Origin: Asparagopsis taxiformis
Lineage: Eukaryota > Rhodophyta > Florideophyceae > Bonnemaisoniales > Bonnemaisoniaceae
Direction: 5' to 3'
Length of the DNA stretch: 64,000 nt
Assembly (NCBI GenBank): GCA_030407315.1
Contig: JALQPE010000346.1
Coordinates: 1 to 64,000 of the forward strand
Part shown: in pieces, positions 52,851 through 62,728 of the stretch
Position numbering within the stretch: the first letter of the stretch is position 1
Layout of the letters: every line of letters begins with the position of its first letter
Notes under the pieces: generated by a model
Told to the model about the DNA's origin: nothing
Databases searched by the model: none
What the model saw: only the letters and a program-made list of their open reading frames with translations
Position numbers and translations under genes: made by a program

Positions 52851-54144
52851 CACTCTATTTTTCCTTGTCGGTCGACTCCAATTTCGTCTTTAATTTTTTC
52901 ATCCTCTCGCTCACACCCCCTTCCTGTTGGTGCTCACCTCCCCCGTACTGTACCTCAAACACCCCCAATACCACTCTAGCACGCATTTTCAGATACCTAT
53001 CCCCGCTTCCACGGTGCACACCTCCATTCCATACCTACTTTTCTGCTCTACCGTACAGATTTCGTATAACCAGTCCTCATACTACCTCAGAATAGGGCAA
53101 AACACCCCCTATCTCCTCGACCATGCTCTCCCCCATCACCTTTGAAACGTATTGTTCTTCAGTACCCTCTCTCCTCTACCCTCAACCCCTCTCCTTCGCC
53201 CTCTACACAAACTTCCCCTGCAGCTTACTCTTCCAAAACCTCTCACTCCCCATCCCGTACCCGACCTGCTCCACCCCTCCCTCCCTCAGCTGCTCCATGC
53301 CCCCACGCCATCCGCATCTTCGATACCGTATACACCACCACCACCGGCCCACGCTCCCGCACTGCGGGGTGGCTCCCCCGCCGTCTCCCCAGAAACCTCC
53401 CCGCTCTGAAACACATATCAACCCCCCACTTCGCACCCTTCCTCCCACTCCCCTCCCTCCCCAAATACAATAACCCCCTTCTTCTCCATCACATCCCCAC
53501 TCACCACAGCCAGAACAGACGCCACCCCCTCCCCTTCTTTCTCCTCACTTTCCTAAAAACCCCTCCTCTCGGCGCCTTCAACCGCACCCTCCTACGGTCC
53601 CACCTAAACACCTCCTCCGCCCTCACTACCCCAACACCCCGCAGCGTCTCCCCAATCCCCATAATATGCTTGTCGGCACTCCTCTCCGAATCACAATCCA
53701 TTCTAAACCCGCACTCCGTACATTTCCACCTCCCCCTGTACCATCCCAAGATTCCATCCCCCCACAGAACACATCCTCATACCACAGAAGAATTTTCTTC
53801 CTCTCATACCTCATCCTTAAAACCTCCATCAGCTCCATGTAAATTTCGATGAAAATATTTTCTCTACTATGCAATCTCAAACATGTATGAGCCTATGCCT
53901 TTCCGCTTTGTCAACCCTGAATATTGGTACTCATGTATTCATAAAATAGGGCCACCCACATCCCTATCCCGTTCTGCAAGCTTTACAAACCACTAGACGC
54001 ATACTCCACAACTATACAACAAACACTACTCGCTATTTCAGACGACGCGGTACACAAGTAGCGTAGTGTCAACCTTCCGTGACGCCTTCCCTGATGCGTA
54101 CAAGTGGGAAACACGTCTAGACGTATATCAGAACTGAGTGCGGG
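52851..54144. other. Pyrimidine-rich tract, no confident gene
   Basis: The + strand is very rich in C and T, so ORFs such as 53142-53852 arise by lack of stops and are Pro/Ser/Thr/His-biased. On the minus strand, about 53640-53780 encodes a WKCTECGFRMDC-D...SADKHI segment that vaguely recalls the last zinc-ribbon half and acidic residue of TnpB/Fanzor nucleases. It is isolated and unsupported by other motifs. Confidence 0.35.
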
Positions 54145-56100
54145 AATTTTCGGCACAGGAGATGCTGGGCCACCAAATTGATTTTTCGGAAATTTTAGAA
54201 TTTCTGGGCTGGCCAGCAATGCAATCGAGCTGGACATCCACCGGACGTCCATTTCAGGTTGGTCGCGAGAGGGTGGGGCGGGACCATGATGAAACAAGGA
54301 CCAAGACCTTTCCCTGACGTGTTGAGCCTGAAATCGACCCTTCGTGAGACGCGATTTTGGCTTACAGTTGGTGCTAATAGAGGCCAGTGATAGCCCCGAT
54401 CGGGGCGGCAGCCGGCTCCGGCTTACAGTTGGTGCTTACAGACGCCAGTGATAGCCCCCGATCGGGGCCGGCGGTCGGTTCCTGGGGCCGTTGTGGCCAA
54501 ATTAGACACCCTGATTTGAATTAAAATTTGGGCTATTCTCAAAAACATGCACATGTGAACATGTTTTTGAGATGGGGGTGTGCCGTACGGCACAATCGAC
54601 CGCCCAAATCGTTGATTTTTTACAATTTTTTTGTGCCCGAAATTTTAGAATTTCTGGGCTGGCCAGCAGTGCATCTGAGCTGGACATCCACCGGACGTCC
54701 ATTTCAGGTTGGTCGTGTGCTGCCTACATCCACGCATTGCAGAAACTAAGCCAGCGGGTTCACTACTAATACAAAGTACACGGAATATGAGTAACGTGAT
54801 AGGTGAGTAGTGTTTGTGTTGAGGGAGTAAGGCGGGACCATTATGAAACACGGAAGAAGATGCGTACCTAGCATAACTTAGGCTTGAAGCCTGGAATCGA
54901 CCCATCTTTCGGCGCCATTTAGCCTCACAGTTAGTGCTTACAGAAGCCAGTGATGACCCCGCTCGGGGCGGCGGTCGGTTCCTGGGGCCGTTGTGGCCAA
55001 ATTAGACACCCTGATTTGAATTAAAATTTGGGCTATTCTCAAAAACATGCACATGTGAACATGTTTTTGAGATGGGGGTGTGCCGTACGGCACAATCGAC
55101 CGCCCAAATCGATGTTTTTTGCAATATTTTTCTGTGCCCGAAATTTTAGAATTTCTGGGCTGGCCAGCAATGCAATCGAGCTGGACATCCACCGGACGTC
55201 CATTTCAGGTTGGTCGTGAGAGAGCGGGGCGGGACCATGATGGAACAAGGACCAAGACCTGTCCCTGGCGTATTGAGCCTGAAATTGACCCTTCGTCAGA
55301 CGCCATTTAGCCTTACAGTTGGTGCTTACAGAAGCCAGTGATAGCCCCGATCGGGGCCGGTGGCCGGTGCCTGGGGCCGTTGTGGCCAAATTAGACACCC
55401 TGATTTGAATTAAAATTTGGGCTATTCTCAAAAACATGCACATGTGAACATGTTTTTGAGATGGGGGTGTGCCGTACGGCACAATCGACCCGCCCAAATC
55501 GTTGATTTTTGCAAGATTTTTTGTGCCCGAAATTGTAGAATTTCTGGGCTGGCCAGCAGTGCATCTGAGATGGACATCCACCGGACGTCCATTTCAGGTT
55601 GGTCGTGTGCTGCCTACATCCACGCATTGCAGCAACTAAGCAGGCGAGTTCACTACTCATACAAAGTGCACGGAATACGAGTAACGTGATGGGTGAGTAG
55701 TGTTTGTCGTGGAGGAGTAAGGCAGGACCATGATGGAACAGGGGAAACGATGTCACCCTAGCATAACTTAGGCTTGAAGCCTGGAATCGACCCATCGTTA
55801 GGCGCCATTTAGCCTTACAGTTAGTGCTTACAGAAGCCAGTGATGACCCCGCTCGGGGCGGCGGTTCCGGTGCCTGGGGCCGTTGTGGCCAAATTAGACA
55901 CCCTGATTTGAATTAAAATTTGGGCTATTCTCAAAAACATGCACATGTGAACATGTTTTTGAGATGGGGGTGTGCCGTACGGCACAATCGACCGCCCAAA
56001 TCGATGTTTTTTGCAATATTTTTTTGTGCCCGAAATTGTAGAATTTCTGGGCCGGCCAGGAATGCATCTGAGTTGGACATCCACCGGACGTCCATTTCAG
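54145..56100. repeat. Complex tandem repeat array 1, units of ~390 and ~500 bp
   Basis: The phrase GACACCCTGATTTGAAT recurs at about 54505, 55005, 55394 and 55898 (steps 500, 389, 504). Each unit carries a hairpin CTCAAAAACATG/CATGTTTTTGAG, the palindrome GTGCCGTACGGCAC, and TGGACATCCACCGGACGTCC. Most also carry CCCCGATCGGGG-like or CCCGCTCGGGG words. The two unit lengths differ by which of two unrelated inserts follows the GGACGTCC block. ORFs inside are repeat echoes. Confidence 0.85.
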
Positions 56101-56459
56101 GTGATCGTGTATCGTGCACGTCCAGCCATTACCAGAAGCAAGTTGGCGATGAAGCACGTATAAACCCAATTGTTCTGCTATTTCTAGCATAGACCATCGA
56201 GTCTAGAGATGTGAGGGAATCGTCCTGGAATCATGCTCCAACCCACTAGGGAATGGACAATCTAGTTTGAAAGCATGGAACGGAAGTGCATTATAGTAGG
56301 TTCATAGATTGAAAGTGATAAAGGAGATGATTATATTCTCGATAATTGTTTGCTAAAGTAGTTGTTGTTAAGATATCTAGCCGTCGGAAAACTGTTCTTC
56401 CTCTTCGTCCTCACTATGATAGTGAACTAGATATCCAGGTTGTCCCGGCAGAAGAGGCA
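56101..56459. other. Unique spacer downstream of the dioxygenase gene
   Basis: No gene seen. It lies between array 1 and the stop codon of the minus-strand dioxygenase ORF. Confidence 0.4.
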
Positions 56460-58646
56460 CTACCGGGCCACACTCGGTGTGTGCATTACATCCTTGCGAG
56501 GTTCTGTCGTCTTCATCCGCATCATTCGGAGCTGCCCTGTCTTCGGCCTACCATCTTTCTTGACCGGGATGGGAACAACTGTCTTGTGGCGAACATTGAC
56601 AGGTGCCGGTTGACTTTGCCTTGCAGACCGGCGCGGAGCATTGGCGATGACTTCTTCTTCGAATCCCAACCGCCTGATGAAACCAAACGAAACATTGTCG
56701 GGAATCGGATACGACGCATTCCTGAAATACGTGTGATACCTCGTTGTCGTGTGTGACACAACTCTGTCGACATGCCCTGCCCCGGCATGTTGTACATGGC
56801 CGTGACCGATGAAGACTGAACGTGGCGGAACGATTACCTTCTTCAGCTTCATCGTCTTGGCGTACATATCTAATTCCAGCGCTTTGGAAAAGACGTACTT
56901 GTGGGACCCTGGACACACCCAGATAGGGAATGGGTCATCTCCGTTGGCAATAACAAAGTAACCCGGAAGTTGATCTTTGCGGTCGCGAGGAGGAACAGGG
57001 AAATCATTGTGTGGGACCTGCCGAGGACACCCCTTTCCCGTTATCAAAAACCGTCCCCCAGATGCCGGCATGACAAGTTTTTCTCCCGGTAAACCGCACT
57101 CCTCCAGCCCTATCAGCCGGACAAGGATTCCCAACCACACATCCAGTAGGGCTCGCCGCGTCACAAACTTGAACCGGTCGATATGCGTCTCGTCGTTCTC
57201 TGCATAGTCAACCAGGCACTGGCGTGTAGACGTGAAGCGAGCCCTCCCCTCATTCCGGTTCTTCTCATCTGTTTCATCGTCCCCTGTATTGACAATGGGA
57301 CTCCACAGCTGCCGGTTCCCAGGGTCCTTGTGCACCTGCTCCCCCTCCCATGTTCCCAAGAAGTACCGAAACAATTCCTGGTTAGGAATTTCTTCCATGA
57401 GACCCAAGTCAAAGGGGAACTTGTCCGACGCATCGAGGTAGCTTACATCCGCGAAATTGTGCATCACCGTATACCCTCGCTCGTTGATTTCCGTTCGGCA
57501 ATTGTGGAAGTACGCCATACCAGTGCCGGCCTCATACGAATCCTTCCAGCTTGTAGACATTCGCGCAACCTGGGCAAAGTCCAGCCTCGAGGGTAGAAAC
57601 GTCGATGTAGGCTCACACATCGCCTTGGCAGCCATCTTCCACGCTGCGAAGAACATCGGATAGACGTGATCGATTTCGAATAGCACACGAGCCCGATGTT
57701 CTTCCGGAATATGCAGCCCCTCAAACACAGGGTCCATCGCCACTTGCTTCAAATACCTCACCTCTCTGCCCTCCTCATCGATTTCCACACTCTCCAATAA
57801 CAACCTGAGCTCAATCGGGGGCAGACAGCCAACCCTCACCGATGCGATGACATCCGCGGGACGCTGCGCCAGATGATGCCCTTCGGCTCGGTCTTCGAAA
57901 TCGTCAGGAAGAGACGGCATACGGTCGTCGAAGAGGAGGTCGTCTTCAGAAGGAGAGTCACGAACGATGTAACCGTCTTCATCGACTTCCACTCCTTCCG
58001 GAACAGTGAATGTAATTGTCACTTCGCGGACCCCCTTGCTTTCGACTTGGCCCTCGTCTGCACCCTGTTTGTCTTCCTCGTCCGAAGCGGTATGGACAGA
58101 TTCTTGGTTGGAGGGAGTCGCACCAGCACGTTGGTTATCTTGGGGGACAATCTCAACGGCAGAATCGGGGGAACGGGCGGAGTCTTCGTCAACCTCATCA
58201 CCGGAAGCAGTGGCTTGTTGTTGATCGGTGGGTTTATCAACAACGGCCTGCTCTTCTTCCCCGGCGGATTGTTGTACCACAACCGGCTCTTCTTCCTCGA
58301 GGCGTGTGCTCCCCGTCGAGCGAAGTCGCTGTGAACGGCGGCGGATGCCATGCGAAGCAGGCTCATGTTCGACATTCCGCTGCTTCTTGTGAGTGAGTCT
58401 CACATTGGCAGCAGAAGGGCGGCGTTTGCGTCGAGCCTTAGTCTTCTTCTTCAATGTCGGATTGAAAAACTCTTTCAAGTTCGTTTCCAAATCCTGTAAA
58501 CGCGTGGTTCTCCGTCGCATTCGAACCTCACTGCTCCGGTCGTCCCCTCTATACATTGCAATGGCATTGGTGAGATGCCATTGCAACTCCTTCGGCTGCT
58601 TAACCGACCCAATTGCCATCTCTGTGCTCAGAAATGACTTGCGCAT
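56460..58646 (-). CDS. 2-oxoglutarate/Fe(II) dioxygenase-like protein, 728 aa ORF
   Basis: The N-terminal 200 residues are basic then acidic and disordered. A globular part runs from about 265. The C-terminal core has GRFLITGKGCPRQVPHND, with HxD at 546-548, then GYFVIANGDDPFPIWVCPGSHKYVF. A distal His follows at about 620 (GHGHVQHAGAG) and a 2OG-type Arg near 636 (TTTRYHTYF). HxD...H plus R on a double-stranded beta-helix is the 2OG-Fe(II) oxygenase signature, resembling PhyH-like or TET/JBP-type enzymes in layout. Substrate is unknown. Its start overlaps the end of the ParB-like ORF in another frame, so the two may have been one protein or coupled genes. Confidence 0.75.
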   Translation of the reverse strand: MRKSFLSTEMAIGSVKQPKELQWHLTNAIAMYRGDDRSSEVRMRRRTTRLQDLETNLKEFFNPTLKKKTKARRKRRPSAANVRLTHKKQRNVEHEPASHGIRRRSQRLRSTGSTRLEEEEPVVVQQSAGEEEQAVVDKPTDQQQATASGDEVDEDSARSPDSAVEIVPQDNQRAGATPSNQESVHTASDEEDKQGADEGQVESKGVREVTITFTVPEGVEVDEDGYIVRDSPSEDDLLFDDRMPSLPDDFEDRAEGHHLAQRPADVIASVRVGCLPPIELRLLLESVEIDEEGREVRYLKQVAMDPVFEGLHIPEEHRARVLFEIDHVYPMFFAAWKMAAKAMCEPTSTFLPSRLDFAQVARMSTSWKDSYEAGTGMAYFHNCRTEINERGYTVMHNFADVSYLDASDKFPFDLGLMEEIPNQELFRYFLGTWEGEQVHKDPGNRQLWSPIVNTGDDETDEKNRNEGRARFTSTRQCLVDYAENDETHIDRFKFVTRRALLDVWLGILVRLIGLEECGLPGEKLVMPASGGRFLITGKGCPRQVPHNDFPVPPRDRKDQLPGYFVIANGDDPFPIWVCPGSHKYVFSKALELDMYAKTMKLKKVIVPPRSVFIGHGHVQHAGAGHVDRVVSHTTTRYHTYFRNASYPIPDNVSFGFIRRLGFEEEVIANAPRRSARQSQPAPVNVRHKTVVPIPVKKDGRPKTGQLRMMRMKTTEPRKDVMHTPSVAR

Positions 58647-60454
58647 AATACTCTTTGGGCGCCCAAAACGCAGCGTACAGAGAATTTGCTATTGCAGTCA
58701 CGCGACGGACGTATGTATAAAAGTCGTTCACGTCAAAGCGTCCATCCGGACGTCCGCCATGAGCAGGGTTCAAGTACTCCGAAAGACCACGCAAGACGAA
58801 GACAAAGTTTTCTTCCAGCAACTCGCGCACTATCTTGTGGTCCAGGTGCGTTATCCCAATCTCGTTGCGGCGCTCGGAATTGTTCAGCTCACGCAACACG
58901 TCGTCGAGAACAGGATGCTTCAGCGTTGCTATAGCCAAACGCGTCCACCGCCGAGCCGTGTTCGTCGAATTCATCATCCCCATGAACTGCGCCTCGAACA
59001 ATGTTCGGATGACATCAGACTCACGCAAGTCGCCAGCGTTTTCCACGTTGTTTGCAACAGCAATCGTACGGATGAACTGCTGGATGGACGACAAGATTCG
59101 AACCAGGGAGCGCTCCGTCAGTTGCGTCCCAGTCGTATGGTTCGACTCTGCACTCTTGTGGATGATCTCATGAGGCTGGAGATCACTGTCGTCCTTGCGG
59201 CGAAGGTAGTACACATCCAGAGGCTGAGTAACCCAGCGCAAGCGGTTTGCCTCCTGTGGCAGCTTGGTTCTGTGCATACGGGTGAGGCGCGTGAAGTCAT
59301 CCGCAATGCTATGCATAGCATTGAGACGATGCAGTCCGTCGATCACGGTCACGTTCGCATTGGCATGGAATTTGCCATTCTGGAACAGACGCGTGTCGGC
59401 GGACAAATGCGTGTTCTGCGACCTCAGCACCGTCACAGTGATACGCGAAGAGCTCACATACCCCACCGCCAACATATGTTGCGCAGGTCCTCCACGTGGT
59501 CTTCTTTGACATCGCGAAGGGTCACGGCCGGTTCCACTAGCTGCCTCACCAACACAGTCGCTCCTTCTCCGACGTAATCCGACGTCACAAACTTGGGCAC
59601 CATAATTTGCGTCCCCTGCTGCTCACGAATGCTTTCCGCCACCTCCGGTTCGTCGTCCACCTCGGTTACGTCCTGCGTAGTAGCTTCGGTGACGTTGGAG
59701 CGAGCAGGGTGCTTCGTGCCTCCACTGGAGGCTCTGGCAGAGCGAGCAGGGCGCTTCGTGCCTCCCGAAACCGGGACGGAGCGTCTGGATGCTTCGTACC
59801 CCCCGAACCAGTGATTTCGCCTGCTGGACCGGTACTGGGCATCCGTCCCGAGCTGGCCTGGTTCGTCGCTGCTTTGAAGTTTGACGCTGCAGCAGGGGTA
59901 CGAATGTCGCTAGAGCCATCCTCCGCAGCGGGGCGCATCATCCGAGTATCCCAAGGGTAAAACGCCGCGGCGTATGCTCCACCCATCGTCTCCGGCGGTC
60001 CCTCGGCGCCATCAAACATGTACGGGAACGGGAGGTCCTTGAACTTGTCCTTAGTCGCAATGTTGCGCACGACGATATAGTCGGCCTCGTCGGTTTCCGG
60101 CAGCTTGTGGTTGTGCAGCGTGCGCGGAAGGCCAACATCGCCACCAGCAGTGCTCACCGAAGCCGTCCCAATATGCACAGCCGCACCGTCCACGTCCGCA
60201 AACAAGTCGACATCGACGCCGCGCTTGAGTCCGCGCGACTCCGCTGACGCGCTCACTTGATCGCCGCAAACCGTTGAAAACAAACTGCTGAAATGCGTAT
60301 CCGCCATGGTTGTTGAGTTGGAAAGGAAAAGAGATGGTTGACGTTGACGTATTCGAGTGATGTGGATGGTATGTTTCACGTTAAGTTGAAGAATGGTCGT
60401 GAACGCCAATCGCTGGAAATATAACACAATACAACCGAAATTTGTTAGGTACAC
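58600..60454 (-). pseudogene. ParB-like gene upstream of the dioxygenase, broken in three frames
   Basis: Three overlapping minus-strand frames: 60454-59666, 59660-59454 and 59475-58600. The probable true start is ATG 60307 (MADTHFSSLF). The first ORF has a Pro/Ala/Ser-rich end containing a repeated GGAGGCACGAAGC word. The last has VTVIDGLHRLNAM near its start, the same ParB/Srx signature as IVDGVHRH in the 30862-33816 protein, preceded (in the middle frame) by typical ParB-entry residues and followed by a ~200-residue helical region. The overlaps argue for indels over introns. It may continue in a further frame into the dioxygenase ORF, giving a ParB-dioxygenase protein of about 1300 residues. 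Confidence 0.65.
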
Positions 60455-60639
60455 ACCTATCGTGACCGCTGGAATGCAAGACAGGCAATCGAGATGTGAG
60501 TGTCCGTTCAGAACGGGCCCGAGTCGGGCTCTCGAAACCTGACGAGGTGGCGTGAAGCAGGCAGTGTCCTTGATGTGTAATGTGTTAAAATTACAGCTGT
60601 CAAGCTAGGCGGCTTTTGGGGCGGCTGCGAGCACCCCTT

Positions 60640-61760
60640 TATCCGGGGAACACCCTGATTTGAGTTAAAATTTGGGCTATTCTCAAAAACATGCACATGT
60701 GAACATGTTTTTGAGATGGGGGTGTGCCGTACGGCACAATCGACCCGCCCAAATCGTTGATTTTTGCAAGATTTTTTGTGCCCGAAATTTTAGAATTTCT
60801 GGGCTGGCCAGCAGTGCATCTGAGATGGACATCCACCGGACGTCCATTTCAGGTTGGTCGTGTGCTGCCTACATCCACGCATTGCAGCAACTAAGCAGGC
60901 GGGTTCACTACTAATATAAAGTGCACGGAATATGAGTAACGTGATGGGTGAGTAGTGTTTCTGTTGAGGGAGTAAAACACGGAAGAAGATTTCTCCCTAG
61001 CATAAGTTAGGCTTGAAGCCTGCAATCGACCCATCTTCCGGCGCCATTTAGCCTCACAGTTAGTGCTTACAGAAGCCAGTGATGACCCCGCTCGGGGCGG
61101 CGGCCGGTTCCTGGGGCCGTTGTGGCCAAATTAGACACCCTGATTTGAATTAAAATTTGGGCTATTCTCAAAAACATGCACATGTGAACATGTTTTTGAA
61201 ATGGGGGTGTGCCGTACGGCACAAACGACCCGCTGAAATCGTTGATTTTTTACAATTTTTTGTGCCCGAAATTTTAGAATTTCCGGGCTGGCCAGCAGTG
61301 CAATCGAGCTGGACATCCACCGGACGTGCATTTCAGGTTGGTCGTGAGAGAGTGGGGTGGGACCATGATGGAACAAGGACCAAGACCTGTCCCTGGCGTA
61401 TTGAGCCTGAAATTGACCCTTTGTCAGACGCCATTTAGCCTTACAGTTAGTGCTTACAGAAGCCAGTGACAACCCCACTCGGGGCGGCGGTCGGTTCCTG
61501 GGGCCGTTGTGGCCAAATTAGACACCCTGATTTGAATTAAAATTTGGGCTATTCTCAAAAACATGCACATGTGAACATGTTTTTGAGATGGGGGTGTGCC
61601 GTACGGCACAATCGACCCGCTGAAATCGATGTTTTTTGCAATATTTTTTCTGCCCTGAATTGTAGAATTTCTGGGCTGGACAGCAATGCAACTGAGCTGG
61701 ACATCCACCGGGCGTCCATTTCAACTTGGTCTTGTATTTTGCATCTGCACGCATAACAGC
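60640..61760. repeat. Complex tandem repeat array 2
   Basis: Same units and orientation as array 1; ACACCCTGATTTGA occurs at about 60650, 61134 and 61521 (steps 484 and 387). It carries the same hairpins and the same two alternative inserts. It lies between the head of the ParB/dioxygenase block and the tail of the methyltransferase/SET block, so it may contain the former's promoter. Confidence 0.83.
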
Positions 61761-61951
61761 AACCAAGCAGTCAGGTTCACTGCTCGGACGAAGTGCACCT
61801 AGAGTGTGAACGATTGGTTTTTGACAGGCGAGTACTGCCGAATAGGTTTCACCCTGGACTAATGGTGGCTGGACATTCTGCATTATATGATATACTTCAA
61901 CTCTGGAACGTAGCTTTATTTGTAGTCGAAATGAAAACATCTTTCGTGACC

Positions 61952-62728
61952 CTAATTCCATGCTCTAAACGCTGTCCCATAATGAACGTAGAGCTCCTGC
62001 CCCGGACGGATATCGCGGATTGCACGTACTACAATGATCTTCGGATTTTCTAGGTCCTTCGCCTTGAGCTTCTTCCCCGTCGAACCGCTGCTGTAGTTCT
62101 CGACAAACTCGACGTTGGCCATCCGCCTGGTGTCTTCCGCCGGAGTGTCCTCACCTCGCAAATACCGCGGGTCGTTGATGAACTGCGCCGAACAGAACGG
62201 AGCCGGAACAATCCAAATTGGATGCTCGATGTTTTCGTCGTCCTCCGCTGTTGCATACAGCTTGATAGCATACATCAAGAATGTTTCCTTCGTTATCGCC
62301 ATGTGACCCTCTCCGTACGCGAACCTCATCGACTCCTTGCTCATATCAGAGTACACAACAGTTCCGTAGTATGCACATACTTCGTCACCAACATTAAATG
62401 TCTGTTCAGCGAAGAGCCCTCTTCCTGCATTTGGATGCTTAATCAGCGATGGTCGAACGCTCAATTTTTTCGCAACACAATCGTGTGCCCGCATCACGCG
62501 AGGGTTTTCAGTTTGCAACCAGCGGCGCAGGGAAGGTGGCCAATAATGTACCGGTTTCTCCATGTGCTCGCGCGACGCAATCGACTCTGGGCACAGCTGC
62601 CAGAGGTACTGCCGAATATATTTCGGGAACCTCTGGTACAGGGGAAGGCCAGGTGGGGGTTCGATGATCCTGCGTTCCCTCTGCGTACGCATCGTGACAG
62701 AGGGGGACGCCAAGAAACTTCTCAGCAC
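61952..62728 (-). CDS. SET-domain protein (lysine methyltransferase-like)
   Basis: 258-codon frame. SET motifs in order: KHPNAGRGLFAEQTF (about 97-111, SAM-binding GxG), VCAYYGTVVY, QFINDPRY (182-189, in the position of the RFINHS motif), ANVEFVEN (204-211) and a C-terminal GQELYVHYG (243-251). A pre-SET-type cysteine cluster is absent. The frame overlaps the methyltransferase C-terminal frame by about 220 bases. The residues before the SET motifs look coherent (PPPGLPLYQRFPKYIRQYL), so this may be the C-terminal domain of the methyltransferase, separated by a frame change, and not a free-standing gene. Substrate (histone H3 or other) cannot be read from sequence. Confidence 0.78.
   Translation of the reverse strand: MLRSFLASPSVTMRTQRERRIIEPPPGLPLYQRFPKYIRQYLWQLCPESIASREHMEKPVHYWPPSLRRWLQTENPRVMRAHDCVAKKLSVRPSLIKHPNAGRGLFAEQTFNVGDEVCAYYGTVVYSDMSKESMRFAYGEGHMAITKETFLMYAIKLYATAEDDENIEHPIWIVPAPFCSAQFINDPRYLRGEDTPAEDTRRMANVEFVENYSSGSTGKKLKAKDLENPKIIVVRAIRDIRPGQELYVHYGTAFRAWN

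Noticed and set aside
53142..53852. Plus-strand ORF of 236 codons
   Set aside because: Low-complexity Pro/Ser/Thr/His product of a pyrimidine-rich tract that lacks stops.
54505..56100. Short ORFs repeated along the tandem array
   Set aside because: They recur only because the DNA repeats. Frames contain no domain and are broken in some units.
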